From Cycas panzhihuaensis (taxonomy: Eukaryota; Cycadophyta): a stretch of DNA of 64,000 bases. Of this stretch, positions 59,814 to 64,000 are shown one piece after another; the first letter of the stretch is position 1, and each line of letters starts with the position of its first letter. Made by a program: the position numbers and the translations under genes. The stretch lies in NCBI GenBank assembly GCA_023213395.1, contig CM041465.1:83521741-83585740 (forward strand). The letters are read 5' to 3'. Below the pieces are notes generated by a model. That model searched no databases. It was not told the origin of the DNA and saw only the letters and a list, made by a program, of their open reading frames with translations.

Positions 59814-59845
59814 CTGGACTGGGATTGAACCCAAGACCAGTCCAG
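59814..59845 (-). other. Conserved stem-loop in E3' interior
   Basis: CTGGACTGG (59814-59822) pairs with CCAGTCCAG (59837-59845), a perfect 9 bp stem. The loop, read on the minus strand, contains CTTGGGTTCAATCCC as in E3. Confidence 0.55.
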
Positions 59846-60229
59846 AAACAGAAACCTCCGATGCCAGGAGGGTGAACTCGCTTATTGAGGTAAAAAAACT
59901 CAACTTAAAACCTTTAAGACCAGATTGCACAAAAGCTGTCAGAACAATGCACAAATATTCGAACTGAATAAGCCAACCGAGTGCAATAAATGAATAATAC
60001 ATATCGCAAATATATATAAAGCGCAATACAGTCGCAAATATATATAAAGTGTACTCAAATATTTAAACACGAGTGAAAATATATATAAAACGCACTCAAA
60101 TATCAAACACGAATGCAATAAATGAATATAGAAATGCTAAAAATAACGCGCGGATTCAATTCAAATATACAGATCACACTCAACGCGCAGATTCAATTCA
60201 AACACACAGATCAGACTCAATGCGCAGAT

Positions 60230-60640
60230 CGCACTCAACGGACTCAACGGATCTTGGGTTGGCTGCGCGTCGATGGCGCAAAGCCCGAGACGGCATATGT
60301 AGTCGGGGGACAGATCTCTCAAATACGGTATATAAAATAGATCTCAATATATCTCTCAAATGTTGGGTTGGCAGAGCGCTCAAATCAAACGCCAGAACCG
60401 GCCCGGCAGCACCTGGGCAAAGCGCGCCGATGGCGCAAAGCCCGAGACAGCAAGAAGGGCCGCGACGGACGGAACGGGAGGAGACGGCCCAATGCACGCA
60501 GACGGACCGAGGAGATGGCCCAAGACGCAGAACGGCAGGCAGACGGCCCAATGCATGCAGACGGACCGAGGAGACGGCCCAATGCGAACGGCTTAGCAGG
60601 ACGGAAGCTAAGGCGTAAGACACAGGCTGAGAAGCGCTAA
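60230..60640 (-). other. E3' GC-rich module with ~30 bp tandem repeats
   Basis: The most GC-rich stretch of the window. GGCCCAA repeats at 60486, 60517, 60545 and 60575 (spacing 31, 28 and 30), two with the same AATGCAxGCAGACGGACCGA core. The overlapping long ORFs on both strands are a by-product of GC-rich repeats, not genes. Confidence 0.7.
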
Positions 60641-62506
60641 TACGAAGAGACGTCTTCGTGTTACTGTTAATACAAAGAGATAATAATGTAGGTCAAGTTG
60701 AGATGAGAAAGTATTATATAGCAAGAGTAAATCACCATTGCCTGGGCTCTTGCAAGATATAGAGTTTTGACGGAGAAGCTAGCAAGGAAAGCTCATGTAG
60801 GTGTGAGATCTATTTTAGAAGTTCTTGCAGGTATGTATAAAAGGTTCAAGAGTTGGCTTAGAGAAGCTATTTCAATCTACCTTCGTATACGTGCATAAGA
60901 GAAGAACTCGATCATGCACCAAGATTCAAAGCCACTGTAAACTTCAAAGCTGTGGAGAATGACAAACAAACAAGCAAAGCTTGAGGACAAATGCACCGAG
61001 AGGGGAAATTGCTTAGAGAAAAGTCCGCCTATGATGGTGTTGAAGAAATCAAATGGATTGAATCTGTGGTTGCAAATAGTTTCTTGTATTCTCAGAATAT
61101 TTTAAGAAAAGTATATATTTGTACAATATAAATACAGATTTATAAATCTTTTATGCTTTTATCATGTAACTATCTGAATATTGGCTTGCATATACAGAAA
61201 TTTCTTCAAATAATAATGTGCCAAGCAATGAATGTCTTAAGAAAAAAATGTAAGAACAAATCTCCTGAAGTAAGAGCAAGTGATTCTTGACAAGAAAAAA
61301 TGATAGAAGTTACTCAATGAAGCTAGACACAGGTTATATATAACCTTATTTCAATCAAAGGACCCAGAAATATGAATTTGATGATCCTCTTATTTTGATA
61401 TACAAAAAAATTTTCTTACAATAAAATTAAAATATCATAGAAGAGTTGAGAATTTATATTGTTTTCTTTGCAATACAATGCACAAGTTTTTTTCGAATAG
61501 TGTATCTAAAATCTTTTCAAATGTATCTTAAGCGGTAGATATATTAGAAATATATATGCAAATCTGAAAAATGTAATCGAAAAACACAGTAGTGTACCGA
61601 TTTGCAGACTTGTAGCAAAGTTAACCCTTACATATGAGATCTTCAAACGTTCAAGTGTATTCTTCAACAAATAGATCACGATATACTTCTTCGAATGGTG
61701 AAAATGCCTCAAAAGTTGCAGATATGCAATTGCTATCTTTTGTAGATTGAAATATAGCTTGTAGCTAGAAAAAACTTTTATGAATCTGCACAAATCTTGT
61801 GAAATAACACTGAATATACTTGTTATACCATAAGAAATAACCCAATAATGGGTGAATCTATTGAAAAATATAATAAATCTATTGAAAAACTTGTAGAAAA
61901 TATCACCAAATGATGAAAAATCTCAGATCTGAAGTGAGACCCAGTAGATCTGTAAAAATATTATGTAAATGTTGTAGATCTGGCCTTAGTATAGCAGATC
62001 CATAGCAAAAATATCACAGATATGAACAAATATAACAGAAAATATTAAAAACTTGTTGAAATAAGCGGTTTATAGTAAAAATAAGCGGATCTAAAGTAAT
62101 AAATTGTAGATCTACGAAAAACTTGATAACTTTTACATGCAATCGATGCTCTTTTGCAAATGCAAAAAAATATCAAATAAGTAGATAAAAAAACTTGTAA
62201 ATCAAAAAATATATGATAAATCAGAGATCTAAATGAAAATAACTTAAATATAAGAATAAACTTGGATGTATATCACTTGCTGCTGAAAAATCCTTTGTAG
62301 ATCTGCACAAATCTGAAAATAGATCTCAGTAATATTTGTTGAACCAGAAATATAGCTCAATAATAATCAAAAATGCTGAAATAATATATAGAACTTGCTA
62401 AAATTTTTAGAAAATAAATCTAGTTAATATATATTGCTTGTAAAAAAACTGTTGTAGAGTGCCAGTAGATCTTGGTGCTCTTCTTCAAAGCTTCAAAGGT
62501 CAAGAA
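60641..62506 (-). other. E3' leader
   Basis: AT-rich non-coding leader, collinear with the E3 leader from about 61500 rightward. No motif in the ORF at 61506-61793. Confidence 0.55.
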
Positions 62507-62524
62507 TCACCGCCCGATACCAAA
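62507..62524 (-). other. E3' primer binding site
   Basis: Minus strand TTTGGTATCGGGCGGTGA. The TTTGGTATC core is shared with E3; the bases after it differ. Confidence 0.7.
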
Positions 62525-62763
62525 TGATGGAAAAAATATGCAGCCACAATGCTTGATACCAAATGATGGAAAAAATATGGAGCCACAATGCTCTGATACC
62601 AAATGATGAAAAAAATATGGAGCCACAATGCTCTGATACCAAATGATGGAAAAAATATGGAGCCACAATGCTCTGATACCAAATGATGGAAAAAATATGG
62701 AGCCACAATGCTCTGATACCAAATGATGGAAAAAATATGGAGCCACAATACTCTGATACCAAA
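62525..62763 (-). repeat. Six-copy 40 bp PBS-like tandem array
   Basis: Units start (TGATGG) at 62525, 62564, 62604, 62644, 62684 and 62724, with the partial seventh at 62764 entering the unique LTR. Periods are 39, 40, 40, 40, 40 and 40. On the minus strand each unit reads TTTGGTATCAGAGCATTG... and ends CCATCA. Confidence 0.95.
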
Positions 62764-63156
62764 TGATGGAAAATATTCTTGCAAACTATGAGCCAAACTA
62801 AGCTGCATCAAGATTGCATCAAATACAGCAGTGTATCACCATTACAATAGCATAAACACATGAGAGCCTTGTTGTTCAATCCATTGTAGTAGAATGAGTA
62901 TTACAAATCTTCCTCAAAAGTAGGTGGTGTCTAAAGACACTAGGGTTGTACACCCCTTAACATTTATAGTTTGGGGGAGGAGGGAAACTCCTCAACCCAC
63001 AATTCAAATTAATAATAAAATAATACTAACTTAACTCAAATGAAACTAACTCAACTTACCTTAACTTACCTTGACATGTTGAGCATCACATGTCTAAATT
63101 GAGGTGCACAATCCTGGTAGGTAAGAGGGAGTTGAGTGATGACATTACACCCAACA
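62525..63156 (-). repeat. E3' 5' LTR
   Basis: 632 bp, ending on the plus strand with ACACCCAACA. Its left 239 bp are the six-copy PBS-like array. Confidence 0.92.
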
Positions 63157-63161
63157 GAACA

Positions 63162-64000
63162 TAACTGTATACATTTTGAATAAAAGTCCTACTATAACTA
63201 TTTAAAATATGATTCCTAAAGAGGCTTGGATGGGAACAAAGCCCTCTATTATAATAGTCAAGTCTTTTGTTGTACTACTTATGTATATATACATGATGCA
63301 AACTAATAAAAACTTGATAATAAGAGTCATAAGTGCATTTTTGTAGGGTATAGTGAGTCATCCAAGGCCTATAGACTCTAGGATCTCTTAGAGAAGAAGA
63401 TTGTTCTCTTTTCTAAGTTTGATAAGGATGTAATTCCTATTATAAATGCTAATGTAGAAAGCATAAATATGAAGGGTGAAACTAGCATAAAGAAAGAAGA
63501 GAGTAAGGAAATACCTATAGATAATCAATATTCTATTCCTTCTTAAATGTTACCTAAATGGTATACTTAAATTATAAAAGATTCATGATTAGTGATATTA
63601 ACACTAGTACAAGTATGTAAACATGCAATTAGGTTAATGTTTCCTTGATGTCTAATGTATTAAATATAAAAGAACCAAAATCTTTTATTGAGGCCAAGGA
63701 TATACCCCATTAGTAAACAACTATGCTAGAAGAGTATAACTTTATATTAAAGAATGATACATGGGATCTTATTAAGATTCCACTAGGGAAGAAAATGATT
63801 GGTTGCAAATAGGTATACAAGGTGAAGTATTAAGCAAATGGTTACATCAATAGATATAAATCTTGGCTTATGGCTAACGGATATACTAAGACTTAAGGTG
63901 TGGACTTTAAGGAGATGTATGTACTTATGGCCAAAATGACCACCATTTGAATGTTGGTTACTCTTGCATCTCACTTTAATTGGAAACTCCACTAAATGGA
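63162..64000 (+). pseudogene. E9 integrase C-terminal part and RT N-terminal part
   Basis: TVYILNKSPTITI, a stop, then PKEAWMGTKPSI matches the integrase 'VYILNR.P......TPEE.W.G.KPS' block. SHKCIFVGYSESSKAYRL (63330-63385) is the following conserved segment. ILKNDTWDLIKIPLGKKMIG (about 63745-63805) opens RT, followed by a decayed 'RYK..L.A.GYTK' and MLVTLASHFNWKLH at the window edge. Stops and at least one frame change are present. Confidence 0.8.

Larger units (their letters stand above)
57589..63156 (-). mobile_element. E3': second copy of the non-autonomous gag-only family, minus strand
   Basis: 3' LTR at 57589-58024 (436 bp) and 5' LTR at 62525-63156 (632 bp), PBS at 62507-62524, PPT at 58025-58041, and perfect target duplication GAACA at 57584-57588 and 63157-63161. 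The interior mirrors E3: conserved tail, short gag ORF, AT-rich spacer, stem-loop, GC-rich repeat module and leader. No pol. LTR lengths differ because the 40 bp PBS-like unit occurs once in the 3' LTR and six times in the 5' LTR. Confidence 0.92.
55750..64000 (+). mobile_element. E9: Ty1/copia element, 5' truncated, interrupted by E3', runs off the window
   Basis: Gag, knuckle, protease and integrase occupy 55750-57588. After E3' (57589-63156 plus the GAACA duplication) integrase continues at 63162 and RT begins by about 63660, continuing past the window end. No 5' LTR precedes gag; it abuts the fading E4 LTR. Excising E3' restores codons ATG AAC ATA ACT GTA TAC ATT TTG AAT AAA, a conserved copia integrase stretch. 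Confidence 0.8.

Noticed and set aside
60198-60640. Several overlapping long ORFs on both strands
   Set aside because: They arise from GC-rich ~30 bp tandem repeats inside E3'; no frame has a domain and the E3 copy does not share them.
62525-62763. Regular 40 bp repeats that might suggest a CRISPR array
   Set aside because: Units are contiguous with no variable spacers, lie inside an LTR and contain a PBS-like core; this is eukaryotic plant DNA.
62493-62811. Three overlapping minus-strand ORFs with repeated 'HIFSIIWYQ'-like peptide
   Set aside because: They are translations of the 40 bp LTR array, whose period is not a multiple of three, so every frame gives a repeat peptide.

Overview
This 64 kb window looks like intergenic DNA from a large plant genome. 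It is AT-rich, has no intact host gene and no rRNA or tRNA gene, and is almost entirely LTR retrotransposons inserted into one another. Two captured gene fragments are plant-like (an ATG18-type WD-repeat protein and a PhzF-like protein). The density and age of the Ty1/copia elements would suit a gymnosperm, but that is a guess. Element names E0 to E10 are mine.

Layout. 1-759 is the 5' end of a minus-strand element (E0: leader, PBS, LTR). From about 1455 to 25560 runs a decayed Ty3/gypsy element (G). Its gag is split by copia element E1 (1563-8665, TSD ATTCC), and its gag/protease spacer by copia element E2 (9628-22278, TSD CTAAC). E2 itself carries E3 (14615-19792), a non-autonomous gag-only element inserted in the integrase to reverse-transcriptase linker. 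27560-28504 is a minus-strand LTR remnant (E10). 29219 to about 55690 is E4, an element without visible pol. E4 holds copia E5 (31350-54882, TSD AAGAC). E5 holds two minus-strand copia elements, E6 (32919-43133) and E8 (43734-48933). E6 in turn holds E7 (37320-42256, TSD TTCTA), a plus-strand element carrying captured host gene fragments. That is nesting four deep. From 55750 to the window end is copia E9, interrupted by a second, opposite-orientation copy of the E3 family (E3', 57589-63156, TSD GAACA).

Most boundaries rest on paired LTRs, a PBS next to the 5' LTR, a polypurine tract next to the 3' LTR and a 5 bp target duplication. Reading the flanks across each insertion restores the interrupted host frame.

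The most unusual signals are: (1) in E3/E3' the LTR ends in a tandem 40 bp unit that contains a primer-binding-site-like sequence, present in 2, 2, 1 and 6 copies in the four LTRs; (2) E7 carries ATG18-like and PhzF-like coding fragments; (3) E1 and E2 keep essentially one gag-pol frame but are riddled with TAG/TAA codons, as expected from decay of methylated cytosines; (4) paired GC-rich hairpins lie in the E8 LTRs. All coding regions are pseudogenes. Nothing here looks able to transpose unaided.
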